In this document: piece by piece, positions 16,930-26,941 of the stretch
Position numbering within the stretch: the first letter of the stretch is position 1
Layout: each line of letters opens with the position of its first letter
NCBI RefSeq assembly: GCF_900166625.1
Contig: NZ_LT800499.1
Coordinates: 810,512-874,511, forward strand
DNA length: 64,000 bases
Direction of reading: 5' to 3'
Source: Halobacillus massiliensis
GTDB taxonomy: Bacteria; Bacillota; Bacilli; Bacillales; Halobacillaceae
Position numbers and translations under genes: made by a program
The notes under the pieces: model-generated
What the model was told of the DNA's origin: nothing
Seen by the model: the letters and a program-made list of their open reading frames with translations, nothing else
The model's database searches: none

Positions 16930-18090
16930 GTGTCCTTGCCGCTTGAAGGAATCCGCGTCCTTGATTTAACGAGGCTATTGCCCGGACCTTATTGTTCGTT
17001 ATTACTTGCTGATTTTGGAGCTGATGTCATTAAGGTGGAAGCCCCAGAGATCGGAGATTACGCCAGGTGGAACGATCCTAAAGTAGGGGATCAAAGCTCT
17101 CTGTTTCTTTCACTGAACAGGAACAAACGCAGTATGACTCTTAATCTTAAAGAAACAAAAGAACAGGAGATTTTTCTTGAATTAGTTAAGACAGCAGATG
17201 TAGTAGTGGAGTCTTTCCGACCGGGTGTGATGGAACGGCTGGGGCTCGGATATGAAGTGCTGAAAAAATACAATTCAAAATTAATTTATTGTGCGATCAC
17301 AGGCTATGGTCAGACAGGGCCATTCGCTCATGAGCCGGGACATGATCTGAATTTCCTTAGTTACTCAGGACTTTTACATTTGCAGGGAGAAGCTGGTGGA
17401 AAACCAATGATTCCTTCTGTTCAAATCGGCGATATAGGCGGAGGATCGTTGATGGCTGCCATTGGGATATTAGTTTCCATCATTGATGCCAAAAAAACCG
17501 GAAAAGGCCAATTTGTGGATGTTTCCATGCTTGATGGAGCGATATCGTGGATGCAGACGATCCTCCCCGATTTATGGGCAGATCCTGAGCGGGTACCCAA
17601 TCGAGGAGAGCTTACTTTAAACGGAGGGAAAGCCTGTTATGAAGTATACCGGACGAAAGATGACAGGTACCTTTCTGTAGGGGCACTGGAATACAAGTTT
17701 TGGAAAAACTTCTGTGAGGTGATCGGCAAGGAAGAGTTGATAGACCAACTCGAGGCACCGATAGAAGAACAGCGGCAAATGAAAATCGAAATCGAAGAAG
17801 CGATGGTTCAAAAAACGCTGAAGGAATGGACCTTCCTTTTCGAAGGAATTGATGCTTGCGTTTCTCCTGTCCTTACACCACAGGAAATGGAGAACCATGA
17901 GCAAGTTAAACAACGGGGAATTATTGAGGAAGTAAATCATCCAAAAGCAGGGCCTATGAAGCAGATCAACACACCGATTAAATTCTCAGGACAAAAGATG
18001 AAATTAAGACGTCACCCTCCTATACTCGGTGAACATAATGAGGAAATTCTCGAAGAATTAGGCAATGTAAGTCAGGATAGTGAAAATTGA
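16930..18090 (+). CDS. CaiB/BaiF family CoA-transferase
   Basis: A 386-residue class III CoA-transferase or acyl-CoA racemase. The family start GIRVLDLTRLLPGPYCSLLL with ADFGADVIKVE at about 5-36 is clear, and GQFVDVSMLDGA near residues 194-205 is the region after the catalytic aspartate of the family. It uses a GTG start 9 bases after AAAGGAG. As first gene of a fatty-acid or CoA-ester operon it may activate an acid by CoA transfer or epimerise a 2-methylacyl-CoA. Which of these cannot be decided here. Confidence 0.88.
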   Translation: MSLPLEGIRVLDLTRLLPGPYCSLLLADFGADVIKVEAPEIGDYARWNDPKVGDQSSLFLSLNRNKRSMTLNLKETKEQEIFLELVKTADVVVESFRPGVMERLGLGYEVLKKYNSKLIYCAITGYGQTGPFAHEPGHDLNFLSYSGLLHLQGEAGGKPMIPSVQIGDIGGGSLMAAIGILVSIIDAKKTGKGQFVDVSMLDGAISWMQTILPDLWADPERVPNRGELTLNGGKACYEVYRTKDDRYLSVGALEYKFWKNFCEVIGKEELIDQLEAPIEEQRQMKIEIEEAMVQKTLKEWTFLFEGIDACVSPVLTPQEMENHEQVKQRGIIEEVNHPKAGPMKQINTPIKFSGQKMKLRRHPPILGEHNEEILEELGNVSQDSEN

Positions 18091-18112
18091 ACAAAAAGGA
18101 GAAGGATAGGCC

Positions 18113-18880
18113 ATGAAAATTGAAGATTCAATAGCTGTTGTTACTGGAGGAGCTTCTGGTCTCGGAGAAGGAACTGTAAGACACCTCGTTCAAAAAGGCG
18201 GGAAAGCAGCCATTTTTGACAGGGCAGAAGAGAAAGGAAAGAGATTAGTAGAAGAACTGGGCGAGAATGTTATTTTCATCAAAACCGATGTAACAAGTGA
18301 AGAGGAAGTAAAGAAAGCACTGGACCAGACAGAGGAAAGCTTCGGCCACTTTAATACGGTCATCAACTGTGCGGGGATTGGTCTGGGAGAAAAAACAGTC
18401 AGTAAGGGGCAGGCACATAATTACGAAAACTTTATAAAAGTCATTCAAATTAATTTGATAGGAACTTTCAATGTCATTCGCCTTGCTGCTGAAAGACTTG
18501 TTGATTTACCCGCAAATGAAGATGGTGAACGTGGAGTGATCATTAATACAGCTTCCGTTGCGGCATATGAGGGACAGATCGGACAGGCTGCCTATAGTGC
18601 ATCAAAAGGAGGAGTGGTCGGGATGACACTGCCAATTGCCCGGGACTTAGCTAAAAGCGGGATTCGAGTAGTCACCATCGCTCCAGGCCTCATTGAAACA
18701 CCTCTGTTCGGCGGACTGTCTGAAAAAGCGAGAACCGCTTTAGAATCGCAAATTCCTTTTCCTTCCCGTCTAGGCCGCCCATCTGAATATGCGCAGTTAA
18801 CTCAGTCTATCCTTGAAAATGTCTTACTGAATGGAGAAACGATCCGATTGGACGGCGCCATCCGTATGGCACCACGATAA
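18113..18880 (+). CDS. SDR family 3-hydroxyacyl-CoA dehydrogenase-like protein
   Basis: A 255-residue short-chain dehydrogenase. The NAD-binding [10 protein letters not shown] is at about 11-20, the NAG-type motif NCAG near 86 and the active site AAYSASKGG near 160-168. It closely resembles HSD17B10-type enzymes, which oxidise 3-hydroxyacyl-CoA in beta-oxidation of branched or straight chains. It follows the CoA-transferase gene by 22 bases with its own AAGGAGAAGG site, in the same operon. Confidence 0.88.
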   Translation: MKIEDSIAVVTGGASGLGEGTVRHLVQKGGKAAIFDRAEEKGKRLVEELGENVIFIKTDVTSEEEVKKALDQTEESFGHFNTVINCAGIGLGEKTVSKGQAHNYENFIKVIQINLIGTFNVIRLAAERLVDLPANEDGERGVIINTASVAAYEGQIGQAAYSASKGGVVGMTLPIARDLAKSGIRVVTIAPGLIETPLFGGLSEKARTALESQIPFPSRLGRPSEYAQLTQSILENVLLNGETIRLDGAIRMAPR

Positions 18881-18923
18881 AAGTTTCCTTCAAGTCTATG
18901 AATCTATGTAGGAGAGTGAACAG

Positions 18924-20477
18924 ATGATAGAATTCAAAAGATCAAAGCAGCTCTTAGTTGATCAGATGTTGATTCGCTCAGCGAGAAGATCACCAGATAA
19001 GGCTGCTTTAGTAAGCGGGGAAGTAAGGATAACCTATCAAGAGTTGAACGATCGAGTGAACCAGCTTGCTGGATGGTTTCAAAGGCATGGGATCCAAAAA
19101 GGAGACAAGGCCGCCATTCTTCTGTACAGCGGAGTGGAATATGTCGAATGTCTTTTTGCACTTGCTAAAATAGGGGCTGTCACTGTTCCGATAAATTTTC
19201 GATTGAAAGAAAAAGAGATTCAGTATCTATTAAATGATTCTGATGCGAAAATGCTGATTTTGGATGGCCGCTTTCTTTCAAATATAGAATACATACAGCA
19301 TGATTTACACTCCTTACAAGACATCGCTTTAGTTGGAGAATCCAATTATAACGATACTCACCTCTCCACCCTTTCTTACCCAAATTCAGCTGAATCCTAT
19401 CAAGTTAATCTCCCAGAATTACAGGATGAAGATGACTGCTTGATTGGCTATACGTCTGGAACGACTGGACACCCTAAGGGAGCCGTTCTTACTCATAAAA
19501 ATGTGTTTATGAATGCCATGAATTATAATCTTGAATTTGGCTTAACAAAGCATGACATCCAATTGATGACGACACCTATCTTTCATATCGGCGGAATATC
19601 TACTTTAACGATGCTTCTATTCATTGGAGGAACATCGATCATTTCCAACCACTTTGACCCTCAAAACGTCCTGCAAACCTTTGAAGAAGAAAAAGTCAGC
19701 TATGCCTTCATGGTTCCTTCCATGTGGAACATGCTGCTGGAGCAAAAGAATTTCCAAACATATGACGTAAGCAGCCTGCGTATTCTTTGTACGGCAGCGG
19801 CTTCCACCCCATTAGAGCTGAAGAAAAGGTTGATGACTTACTTTCCAAATGCCGGAGTTTATGATACGTACGGACAAACAGAGACCTCGCCAGGTACAAC
19901 GACATTGAAGCCGGACGATCCGTTAACTCAGTCAGGATCAGTTGGTTTGTCTTTTACTAATGTAGAAGTTCGTGTAGTAGATGAGAATATGAACGATGTT
20001 TCACCGGGAGAAGTGGGAGAAATCGTCTTTCGGGGTCCGACCACTATGAAAGAATACTATAAAAACACTGTAGCCACAGAGGAAGTGTTTAAAGAAGGCT
20101 GGCTTCATAGTGGAGATTTAGCTCTTGTAGATAAAGAAGGATATCTTTCTGTCGTTGATCGCAAGAAAGATCTCGTCATCAGCGGTGGTGAGAATATTTA
20201 TCCGAAAGAAATCGAAGAAGTCCTCTATACCCATCGGGATATCCTGGAGGCTGCGGTCATTGGTGTACCTGATGAGAAATGGGGAGAAACCTTGAAGGCT
20301 TTTGTCGTTACGCGTGATGAAAAAACGATGACAGAAGAAGAAGTGATCGATTTTTGTTATGAAAGACTGGCGGGATATAAGAAGCCGAAGTATGTCCAGT
20401 TCGTGAAGGAATTGCCTCGAAACGCGGCAGGTAAAATATTGAAGACCGAACTAAGAAAAATAGAGGTTCAATCATAG
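18924..20477 (+). CDS. Acyl-CoA synthetase (AMP-dependent ligase)
   Basis: A 517-residue adenylate-forming ligase that makes acyl-CoA from a carboxylic acid, ATP and CoA. The ATP-binding motif YTSGTTGHPKGAV is near 170-182, the A5 motif YGQTETSP near 317-324, the A7 region HSGDLALVDKEG near 390-405 and the C-terminal GKILKTELR carries the catalytic lysine. It starts 8 bases after AGGAGAG. It resembles medium/long-chain fatty acyl-CoA ligases. A second, frameshifted ligase gene lies downstream in the same operon. Confidence 0.9.
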   Translation: MIEFKRSKQLLVDQMLIRSARRSPDKAALVSGEVRITYQELNDRVNQLAGWFQRHGIQKGDKAAILLYSGVEYVECLFALAKIGAVTVPINFRLKEKEIQYLLNDSDAKMLILDGRFLSNIEYIQHDLHSLQDIALVGESNYNDTHLSTLSYPNSAESYQVNLPELQDEDDCLIGYTSGTTGHPKGAVLTHKNVFMNAMNYNLEFGLTKHDIQLMTTPIFHIGGISTLTMLLFIGGTSIISNHFDPQNVLQTFEEEKVSYAFMVPSMWNMLLEQKNFQTYDVSSLRILCTAAASTPLELKKRLMTYFPNAGVYDTYGQTETSPGTTTLKPDDPLTQSGSVGLSFTNVEVRVVDENMNDVSPGEVGEIVFRGPTTMKEYYKNTVATEEVFKEGWLHSGDLALVDKEGYLSVVDRKKDLVISGGENIYPKEIEEVLYTHRDILEAAVIGVPDEKWGETLKAFVVTRDEKTMTEEEVIDFCYERLAGYKKPKYVQFVKELPRNAAGKILKTELRKIEVQS

Positions 20478-20493
20478 AAAGGTGATGGATAAC

Positions 20494-21474
20494 ATGAAAA
20501 CTCGCATAACCGAACGATTAGGAATTCAATATCCAATTATTTGTGGAGGAATGTTTCAAGTAGGAAGAGCAGAGCTGGCTGCAGCTGTTTCTGAGGCTGG
20601 CGGTTTAGGAACGATTACCTCTAAAACGCAAGGCACACCGGAAAATTTACGAAAAGAAATCCAAAAAGTAAAAGCACTTACAGACAAACCTTTCGCTGTG
20701 AATTTAAACCTTTTTCCAAGTCAATCGGCTACCCCTAATGATGAGTTTATCGAAGTCATGGTAGAGGAAGATGTGAAAATTGTAGAAACGAGCGGGCGAA
20801 GTCCTAAAGAGATCATGCCCCTGCTTAAAGAGCAGGGCTTTATAGTTCTTCATAAAGTCCCGGGGGTCAAATATGCCGTATCTGCCGAGAAGCTAGGAGT
20901 GGATGCCGTGATTATCGTCGGCAATGAAACGGGCGGCCACCCTGGGATGAGTGATGTAGGTAGTTTAGTGATGCTGCCAAGAGTCGCAGATTCTGTAAAT
21001 ATTCCAATCATCGCCGGCGGAGGATTTTCAGATGGAAGAGGATTAGTCAGTGCCATGGCGCTTGGGGCAGAAGGGATTTTAATGGGAACACGTTTTATGG
21101 CTACAAAAGAAGCACCTGTCCACGACAATGTGAAAAATTGGATGGTCGCTGCTGATGAAACAAATACCATCGTCGTTCAGCGGAATATTGGAAGTCCTTC
21201 TCGTGTGGCTTTAAATGAAGTGAGTAAGGAAGTGGACCGGCTGGAACAGGAAGGAGCTACATTGGAAGACTTACTCCCCCTAATTACTGGACAGCGGAGC
21301 AAAAGCGTCTATTTTGAAGGAGATTTGGATGGAGGCATCTGGTCTTGTGGGCAGGCAGTTGGGCTCGTGAAAGAAGTGTTGTCTATCAAAGAGCTTTTCA
21401 TGCAAATGGAAGAAGAGGCGAAGCAGTCCCTTCAGCATATCCAAGAAAGAATGTCCTCAAATATTTCGGTTTAA
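20494..21474 (+). CDS. NPD family FMN oxidoreductase (nitronate monooxygenase-like)
   Basis: A 326-residue TIM-barrel flavoprotein. MKTRITERLGIQYPIICGGM at the N-terminus is typical of the 2-nitropropane dioxygenase family, and NETGGHPG near residue 145 and AGGGFSDGRG near 176 are flavin/substrate loops. The start was set at ATG 20494, 7-8 bases after AAAGGTG, rather than at a GTG 12 bases earlier. Family members include nitronate monooxygenases and FMN-dependent enoyl reductases. Placement inside a beta-oxidation operon suggests an enoyl-type or related CoA-ester reaction, but this is inference. Confidence 0.83.
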   Translation: MKTRITERLGIQYPIICGGMFQVGRAELAAAVSEAGGLGTITSKTQGTPENLRKEIQKVKALTDKPFAVNLNLFPSQSATPNDEFIEVMVEEDVKIVETSGRSPKEIMPLLKEQGFIVLHKVPGVKYAVSAEKLGVDAVIIVGNETGGHPGMSDVGSLVMLPRVADSVNIPIIAGGGFSDGRGLVSAMALGAEGILMGTRFMATKEAPVHDNVKNWMVAADETNTIVVQRNIGSPSRVALNEVSKEVDRLEQEGATLEDLLPLITGQRSKSVYFEGDLDGGIWSCGQAVGLVKEVLSIKELFMQMEEEAKQSLQHIQERMSSNISV

Positions 21475-21579
21475 TCTAAAGGTTACTAGCTAAGTACATT
21501 CAAAATTAAGCCTTCAAGCCTTTTGGGAGGGGGCGGCCAGAGATGCAACAGATAAAATATCTGGGGAGTGTGTGATGGA

Positions 21580-22734
21580 ATGGACAGACCTTTTCTAACA
21601 GAAAGCCATGAAATATTTCGCAAGTCACTAAGGAAGTACTTAGAAAAAGAAGTGATCCCCAACTTTGAACAATGGGAAGCAGAACGCCAGCTTCCCCGCT
21701 CATTTTGGAAGCAGCTAGGAGAACTAGGGTTCCTTTGTCCATGGCTTGATGAAAAATATGGAGGGATGAATGCCGACTTTGGATATTCAGTCGTGCTAGG
21801 AGAAGAGCTCGAAAAAGTAGGGACAGGCTTAAGTGGACCTGGGCTGCATAATGACATCGTCATGCCTTATATTGCTTCCTTCGGTTCAGACGAACAAAAG
21901 CAGAAATGGCTGCCGAGAAGTACAACAGGAGAGATAATCTCCTCAGTGGCGATGACTGAACCAGGAACAGGATCAGATTTGGCGGCAATCAGAACGACGG
22001 CCGTGAAAGATGGAGATGAGTATATTATCAACGGGGAGAAGACGTTTATTTCCAATGGCTATACGTCTAATTTTGTCGTAGTTGTTTGTAAAACAGATCC
22101 GAAAGCAGAACCTGTGCATAAGGGCATCAGTCTCCTTGTCGTCGATGCGGTCGATGAAGCAGTGCCTGGCTTTAAGAAAGGAAAAAAGCTGAATAAAATA
22201 GGACAGCATGCCGGCGATACATCTGAACTGATCTTTGAGGATTGCCGTATCCCTGCTGAAAATCTATTAGGAGAAGAAGGAAAAGGGTTCCATTATTTAA
22301 TGGAAAAATTGCAGCAGGAAAGACTCACGGTTGCAATTGCGGCGATGACATCTGCTGAACGAATGCTCGAACTGACCATGGATTATGTCAAACAGCGGGA
22401 AGCATTTGGCACGCCGATCAGTAAGTTTCAGAACACCCAATTTAAAATAGCTGAAATGGCGACAGAAATCCAAATCGGCCGTACTTTTGTCGATCAGTTA
22501 ATCATCAAGCACATGGCAGGTAAAGATATCGTCAATGAAGTGTCCATGGCGAAATGGTGGACAACCGATATGGCTAAAAAAGTAGCAGGAGAATGCATGC
22601 AGCTGCATGGAGGCTACGGATATATGGAAGAATATGAGATTGCGCGAAGATATAGAGACATCCCGGTTGCATCGATTTATGCAGGAACGAATGAAATCAT
22701 GAAAATCATCATTGCAAAAAACATGGGATTATAA
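21580..22734 (+). CDS. Acyl-CoA dehydrogenase
   Basis: A 384-residue FAD enzyme that makes the 2-enoyl-CoA in the first oxidation step of beta-oxidation. FAD/substrate motifs SVAMTEPGTGSDLAAIRTT (near 128-146) and the C-terminal RDIPVASIYAGTNEIMK are seen. The latter has Ala where medium-chain enzymes carry the catalytic Glu (YEGT), as in long-chain type enzymes, whose base lies in another helix. The ATG at 21580 is preferred over a GTG at 21568, because GGGGAG overlaps the latter. Electron acceptor genes (EtfAB) are not present nearby. Confidence 0.88.
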   Translation: MDRPFLTESHEIFRKSLRKYLEKEVIPNFEQWEAERQLPRSFWKQLGELGFLCPWLDEKYGGMNADFGYSVVLGEELEKVGTGLSGPGLHNDIVMPYIASFGSDEQKQKWLPRSTTGEIISSVAMTEPGTGSDLAAIRTTAVKDGDEYIINGEKTFISNGYTSNFVVVVCKTDPKAEPVHKGISLLVVDAVDEAVPGFKKGKKLNKIGQHAGDTSELIFEDCRIPAENLLGEEGKGFHYLMEKLQQERLTVAIAAMTSAERMLELTMDYVKQREAFGTPISKFQNTQFKIAEMATEIQIGRTFVDQLIIKHMAGKDIVNEVSMAKWWTTDMAKKVAGECMQLHGGYGYMEEYEIARRYRDIPVASIYAGTNEIMKIIIAKNMGL

Positions 22735-22755
22735 CCCGGTTAGAGGAGGAGTTTC

Positions 22756-24263
22756 ATGAACGCTGTCCACTTGTTATTCAACACTGCGGATCGCCTGCCA
22801 AATAAAGCAGCCGTTGTGTATGAAAATGATTCAATGACCTACGCTGAGCTCAAAGAAAAAGTTTTATCATTTGCCACCGGTCTGAAAAACAAGGGAATTC
22901 GTGAAAATATGCATGTCAGCCTTCTGATGACAAACCGTCCGGAGTATATCATTTCGTATTTTGCTATTTTAACGCTTGGAGCAACCGCCGTCCCGCTTAA
23001 TCCTCAGTTTAAGGAAAAAGAACTGACATATGCTTTGAATGATTCTGAGTCTCAGGCTCTTATTTATGATGATCTTGGATCAGAAGTAGTAAAAGAGGCT
23101 AAAGGTGATTTTACATCAACAAAAATATTGATTACTTTTCGAGGAGAAGCTGAATGGATGGAGCTGATTGATCACGAACCATTCACTGGACCTGTCCGAA
23201 GAAGCGGAGAAGATACCGCCCAAATCATCTATACTTCCGGAACGACAGGGAGCCCTAAAGGAGCGATGATTACCCATCATAATATAACGTGGATGACGAA
23301 CGCTATGACCGAAGTGCAGGGGACTAACGAACAAGACCGGATGATCGTTTCTCTCCACTGTTTCATGCGTATGCCAAAATGGCGGGTCTGTGGTGCCCGT
23401 TTTATAAAGGAGCGAGCATTTTTCTGGAGTCCTTTCATCCAGACAAAATTCTCGAAATGATTGATCGTGAAAACATTACCATCTTTAGCGGTGTTCCTAC
23501 AATGTTTACTATGTTCGTTCATTCTCCCAAACTTCGAGAATTCGATTACTCTTCTTTAAGAATCTTTGGGTCTGGAGGTGCGAGTATTCCTGTAGAAATC
23601 GTCGAACGAATCCAAAAAGAAATCGGAGTAGGCATCATTGAAGCGTACGGACAGACAGAAGCGACCATTATGATCACAAGGCAGCTCCTTCAGGGAGAAA
23701 AAGTGGCAGGCTCTGTAGGACCGGCGGTGGCTGGAGTGGGTCTTAAAATCGTTGATCAGGAAGGACAGGAGCTTGAACAGGGAGAAGTGGGGGAAATCAT
23801 TTTTCGCGGAGAAAATGCGATGAAAGGCTATTTTAAGAAACCTGAGGAAACGGAGAGGACCATCCGAAATGGCTGGGTTTACACAGGAGACTTAGGATAT
23901 CAGGATGAAAGGAAAAATGTTTATATTGTGGACAGGAAAAAAGATATGGTTATACGAGGCGGCTATAATGTTTATCCGCGGGAAATTGAAGAGGTGCTTT
24001 ATTCCCATTCTGATGTTGTGGAATGTGCGGTAATCGGGGAAGCGCATGAAGTGTTTGGAGAAGAAATTGTAGCCTATGTAGTGGTGAAAAATGATCTCGA
24101 TGAAAAGGAGCTCTCCGCCTATTGTGAACGTAATCTGGCGAAATATAAAAACCCGAGAGTCTTTCGTTTTCTCGAGGAACTTCCGAAAACAGTAACCGGA
24201 AAAATATTAAAAGGACCTCTTCGTAAATCGTCTTATAGTAAGCATAAAGCTGAAAAATCTTAA
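22756..24263 (+). pseudogene. Second acyl-CoA ligase gene, disrupted by a frameshift
   Basis: Two overlapping frames, 22756-23460 and 23379-24263, together make a complete adenylate-forming ligase of about 502 residues. The first contains the ATP motif IIYTSGTTGSPKGAM; the second contains AYGQTEATIM, YTGDLGYQD and the C-terminal GKILKGPLR. The frame breaks at TGTTTCATGCG (about 23359-23369): one missing C would restore the family sequence FHAYAKMAG. It starts 8 bases after GAGGAGG. Either the gene is truly inactivated, leaving one ligase in the operon, or a base was lost in sequencing. Confidence 0.85.
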
Positions 24264-24277
24264 GGGAGTTGATGACA

Positions 24278-25063
24278 ATGGCACCACTTGTCGAGCTTGA
24301 AAAAAATCAAGGAATCGCGATCGTTACGATCAATAATCCACCGATGAATGTGTTAAGCGCCCAAGTTACTAAGGAATTAGGGCAAGCCTTTGCAGAGATT
24401 GCGAAAGATCCGGATATTATTGTGGCCATATTGACAGGAGCAGGAGAGAAAGCTTTTATGGCAGGAGCAGATATCAAGGAGTTCCCATCTCTGATGGACA
24501 TGGAAACGGAAGAGCTGAAGCTGAAAAATCAGAAGACACATAAAGTTTTAAATGAAATCGAGAACTTGCCAAAACCTACAATTGCCATGCTGAATGGAAT
24601 TACGTTCGGCGGCGGCTGCGAATTATCGTTAGCCTGTGATTTGAGAATTGCGGAAGAACATGTGAAGCTTGGACTGCCGGAAGTAAAGCTGGGTCTTTTT
24701 CCCGGAGGCGGAGGCACCCAGCGGTTATCAAGACTTGTCGGTCCAGCTAAAGCAAAAGAACTCATGTTTCTGGGGGATCCCATTATGGCAGAAGAAGCTC
24801 AGAACATCGGATTAATCAATCAAGTAGCTCAACAAGGCCAAGGGATGGAAATGGCGCTTACGATAGCCAGAAAAATGGCCCGATACTCCCTGCATCCCTT
24901 ACGCAGCATTAAGCTGGCCGTAAATCAGGGGATAGATAAGTCCCTGGATCAAGGACTCGAGCTAGAAGCCGGCCTCTTTGCCGATATATTCCGTACAGAA
25001 GATGTGAAGGAAGGGGTTCAGGCTTTCCTGGAAAAACGTGAACCGAGATTTACCCATCAGTGA
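24278..25063 (+). CDS. Enoyl-CoA hydratase/isomerase family protein
   Basis: A 261-residue crotonase-fold enzyme that hydrates 2-enoyl-CoA. The first oxyanion-hole segment AGADIKEF lies near 64-71 and the second, [15 protein letters not shown], near 109-123; the catalytic glutamate is in [17 protein letters not shown] near 130-146. The ATG at 24278, 9 bases after AAGGGAG, is preferred over upstream TTG and ATG codons that lie too close to the site. It ends the operon. Confidence 0.9.
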   Translation: MAPLVELEKNQGIAIVTINNPPMNVLSAQVTKELGQAFAEIAKDPDIIVAILTGAGEKAFMAGADIKEFPSLMDMETEELKLKNQKTHKVLNEIENLPKPTIAMLNGITFGGGCELSLACDLRIAEEHVKLGLPEVKLGLFPGGGGTQRLSRLVGPAKAKELMFLGDPIMAEEAQNIGLINQVAQQGQGMEMALTIARKMARYSLHPLRSIKLAVNQGIDKSLDQGLELEAGLFADIFRTEDVKEGVQAFLEKREPRFTHQ

Positions 25064-25159
25064 TGATACTTTGATCTATAACAACAGCACATCCAGGCGG
25101 GATGTTTGAGGACGATCCAGGGGAAAGCTAGAATGATAGGTAAGAAGGGAGAGGATGAT

Positions 25160-25618
25160 ATGAACGAAGAACAAATTTTTCAACAGATTAACCTGGTCAG
25201 AAAAGCAACTTTAAAGACAGTAGACGGTGTTAACGAGGATCAGCTGGACAAACAGCCGGAAGGGTTTAGTAACACGATCCGCTGGAACCTTGGACACATT
25301 TATGTCGTGCAAAACTCATTGATTGCTAAGTACGGCGGCAAGCCGATCGAAACACCTTCTCGATACCTTGAGTTGTTTGCCCCAGGCACAAAACCAGCTG
25401 ATTGGCAGGGCGATGTCCCGTCCCTTGATGAGCTGAAGCAGAAACTTGAAGAACAGCCGTCTAAACTGAAGGAAGAGCTCAACGGACAGCTGAATGAGGA
25501 AGCGGCAGGAGACTTCTTATCACTGCCGACAGTTGGAGCGATTCTAAATTTCACGCTGTACCATGAAGGGGTACATACAGGTACGATGAAAGCATTGAAA
25601 GCTAAAACAGCAGAGTAA
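25160..25618 (+). CDS. DinB family protein
   Basis: A 152-residue four-helix-bundle protein of the DinB/YfiT type. The metal-binding histidines are plausible at WNLGHIYVVQ (residue 48 region) and at HEGVHTGTMKAL near the C-terminus. Such proteins are metal-dependent and are used as thiol or bacillithiol transferases or have unknown roles. The ATG at 25160 follows GGGAGAGG; 18 upstream codons in frame lack a site. A second DinB protein lies at 26942. Confidence 0.82.
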   Translation: MNEEQIFQQINLVRKATLKTVDGVNEDQLDKQPEGFSNTIRWNLGHIYVVQNSLIAKYGGKPIETPSRYLELFAPGTKPADWQGDVPSLDELKQKLEEQPSKLKEELNGQLNEEAAGDFLSLPTVGAILNFTLYHEGVHTGTMKALKAKTAE

Positions 25619-25624
25619 ATGGGG

Positions 25625-25650
25625 AAGCCGGCCAAACAGCCGGCTTTTTC
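25625..25650 (+). terminator. Terminator of the DinB gene
   Basis: AAGCCGGC and GCCGGCTT enclose a 6-base loop, followed by T's. Confidence 0.8.
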
Positions 25651-25753
25651 TAGTTTCTAAACAAGCTTTTCCGCACCTGGGCGAAGATGCTCTCTATGGT
25701 TTTAATTTAGAATGAGGTGAGGTGTAAAGTCAGTCAATAAGTGGTCGTACATA

Positions 25754-25762
25754 TGCTATAAT
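25754..25762 (+). promoter_or_regulatory. Extended -10 promoter element for the DUF2200 gene
   Basis: TGCTATAAT is a perfect extended -10 (TG, one base, TATAAT); the -35 is weak. It lies about 50 bases before the ribosome binding site. Confidence 0.5.
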
Positions 25763-25838
25763 AGGACATAGAGAAAGCGGTATCATAGGATTTGAGAAAA
25801 AGGGGGAATATATTATCGCTAAACATAGGATCTATTCA

Positions 25839-26165
25839 ATGAGTGTCTCCAGTGTCTATCCCCATTACATTACGAAGGCGGAGAAAAAAGGACGTACGAA
25901 ATCGGAAGTCGATGAAATTATCCGTTGGTTAACAGGGTATAATCAGGAAGAATTTGAAGCCCAGCTGGAAAATAAAACAGACTTTGAGACTTTCTTTGCG
26001 GAAGCCCCCCGGATGAATCCTTCCCGGACTTTGATCAAAGGTGTGATCTGTGGTGTTCGAGTAGAAGACATCGAAGAACCAATAATGCAGGAAATTCGTT
26101 ATTTGGATAAGCTTGTTGATGAGTTAGCAAAGGGAAAAGCGATGGAGAAGATTTTGCGGAAGTGA
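25839..26165 (+). CDS. DUF2200 family protein, start codon unclear
   Basis: The product matches the DUF2200 family ([20 protein letters not shown], then EIIRWLTGY). The annotated ATG at 25839 lies inside the conserved N-terminus. Upstream, in frame, the sequence reads IAKHRIYS, and family members start with a methionine at about that position. The frame there has ATT at 25812 and ATC at 25815, the latter 7 bases after AGGGGGA, but no ATG, GTG or TTG. So either a rare AUC/AUU start is used, the start codon has mutated, or the product is N-terminally shortened. Function of the family is unknown. Confidence 0.75.
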   Translation: MSVSSVYPHYITKAEKKGRTKSEVDEIIRWLTGYNQEEFEAQLENKTDFETFFAEAPRMNPSRTLIKGVICGVRVEDIEEPIMQEIRYLDKLVDELAKGKAMEKILRK

Positions 26166-26273
26166 AGAAAAATTATGCTTAAATGTAGAATAATGAATAC
26201 ACAAACCTTTGTTATGCCAACATCTATGGCCTGTGAAGCTTCTCTGATAGGGGAGCAGCAAATGGTTAGAAGC

Positions 26274-26316
26274 AATCCACCCAAGAGTCGACAGCTCCAG
26301 GGTGGATTATTTTTTT
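26274..26316 (+). terminator. Terminator of the DUF2200 gene
   Basis: AATCCACCC (26274-26282) and GGGTGGATT (26300-26308) pair, followed by ATTTTTTT. Confidence 0.8.
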
Positions 26317-26348
26317 GGCTCATCAATAAACGCAAAGGAGGGTTTTCT

Positions 26349-26906
26349 ATGGGAAAAGTTGTGTTAGGAATGACCATGTCAGTAGACGGATATATCAATG
26401 ACAGGGAAGGCAGTGTCGCTCGTCTATATCAGGATCTGGAGGAAGTGAAGAAAAGCGGGTTTTTTGATGAATCGATACGTAATACAGGAGCGGTTGTCAT
26501 GGGCAGAAACACCTTTAATATGGCAGCTGATCCAGATTTGTATGCGGGAAATTATGAATACCAAGTCCCTATATTTGTCCTTTGCGGAAAAGAACCGGAA
26601 AAACATCCAAAAGAGACGGAGGAGCTGACATTTACCTTCGTCACTCAAGGGATCGATAGTGCTATTGCTCAGGCGAAAAAGGCGGCTGGAGATAAAGATG
26701 TTACCGTTATCGGAGGTCCAAGCGTAGTTCACCAGTGTATAAAAGCAGACCTTGCCGATGAATGGGAGATCGATATTATGCCGGTTCTTCTCGGGGGAGG
26801 GATGAGGCTGTTTGAGGACATAGGCGTGGCACCGATAGAATTGGAAAAGATCAAGGTAAGAGAGAGCGGAGAAAGAACGAGTATTCATTTTCGTGTAGTA
26901 AAGTAA
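26349..26906 (+). CDS. Dihydrofolate reductase family protein (RibD C-terminal domain)
   Basis: A 185-residue protein with the DHFR-like fold of the RibD C-terminal domain. MGKVVLGMTMSVDGYINDR at the start, GAVVMGRNTF near 52-61 and VTVIGGPSVVHQ near 118-129 (NADPH loop) are typical. It is a predicted NADPH-dependent reductase of unknown substrate, not a true folate or riboflavin enzyme. The start follows AAAGGAGG; a 58-codon open stretch before it runs through the previous terminator and is discarded. Confidence 0.85.
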   Translation: MGKVVLGMTMSVDGYINDREGSVARLYQDLEEVKKSGFFDESIRNTGAVVMGRNTFNMAADPDLYAGNYEYQVPIFVLCGKEPEKHPKETEELTFTFVTQGIDSAIAQAKKAAGDKDVTVIGGPSVVHQCIKADLADEWEIDIMPVLLGGGMRLFEDIGVAPIELEKIKVRESGERTSIHFRVVK

Positions 26907-26941
26907 GGAGAACTATCTAATCATTCAAGGAGGAGATAAAT

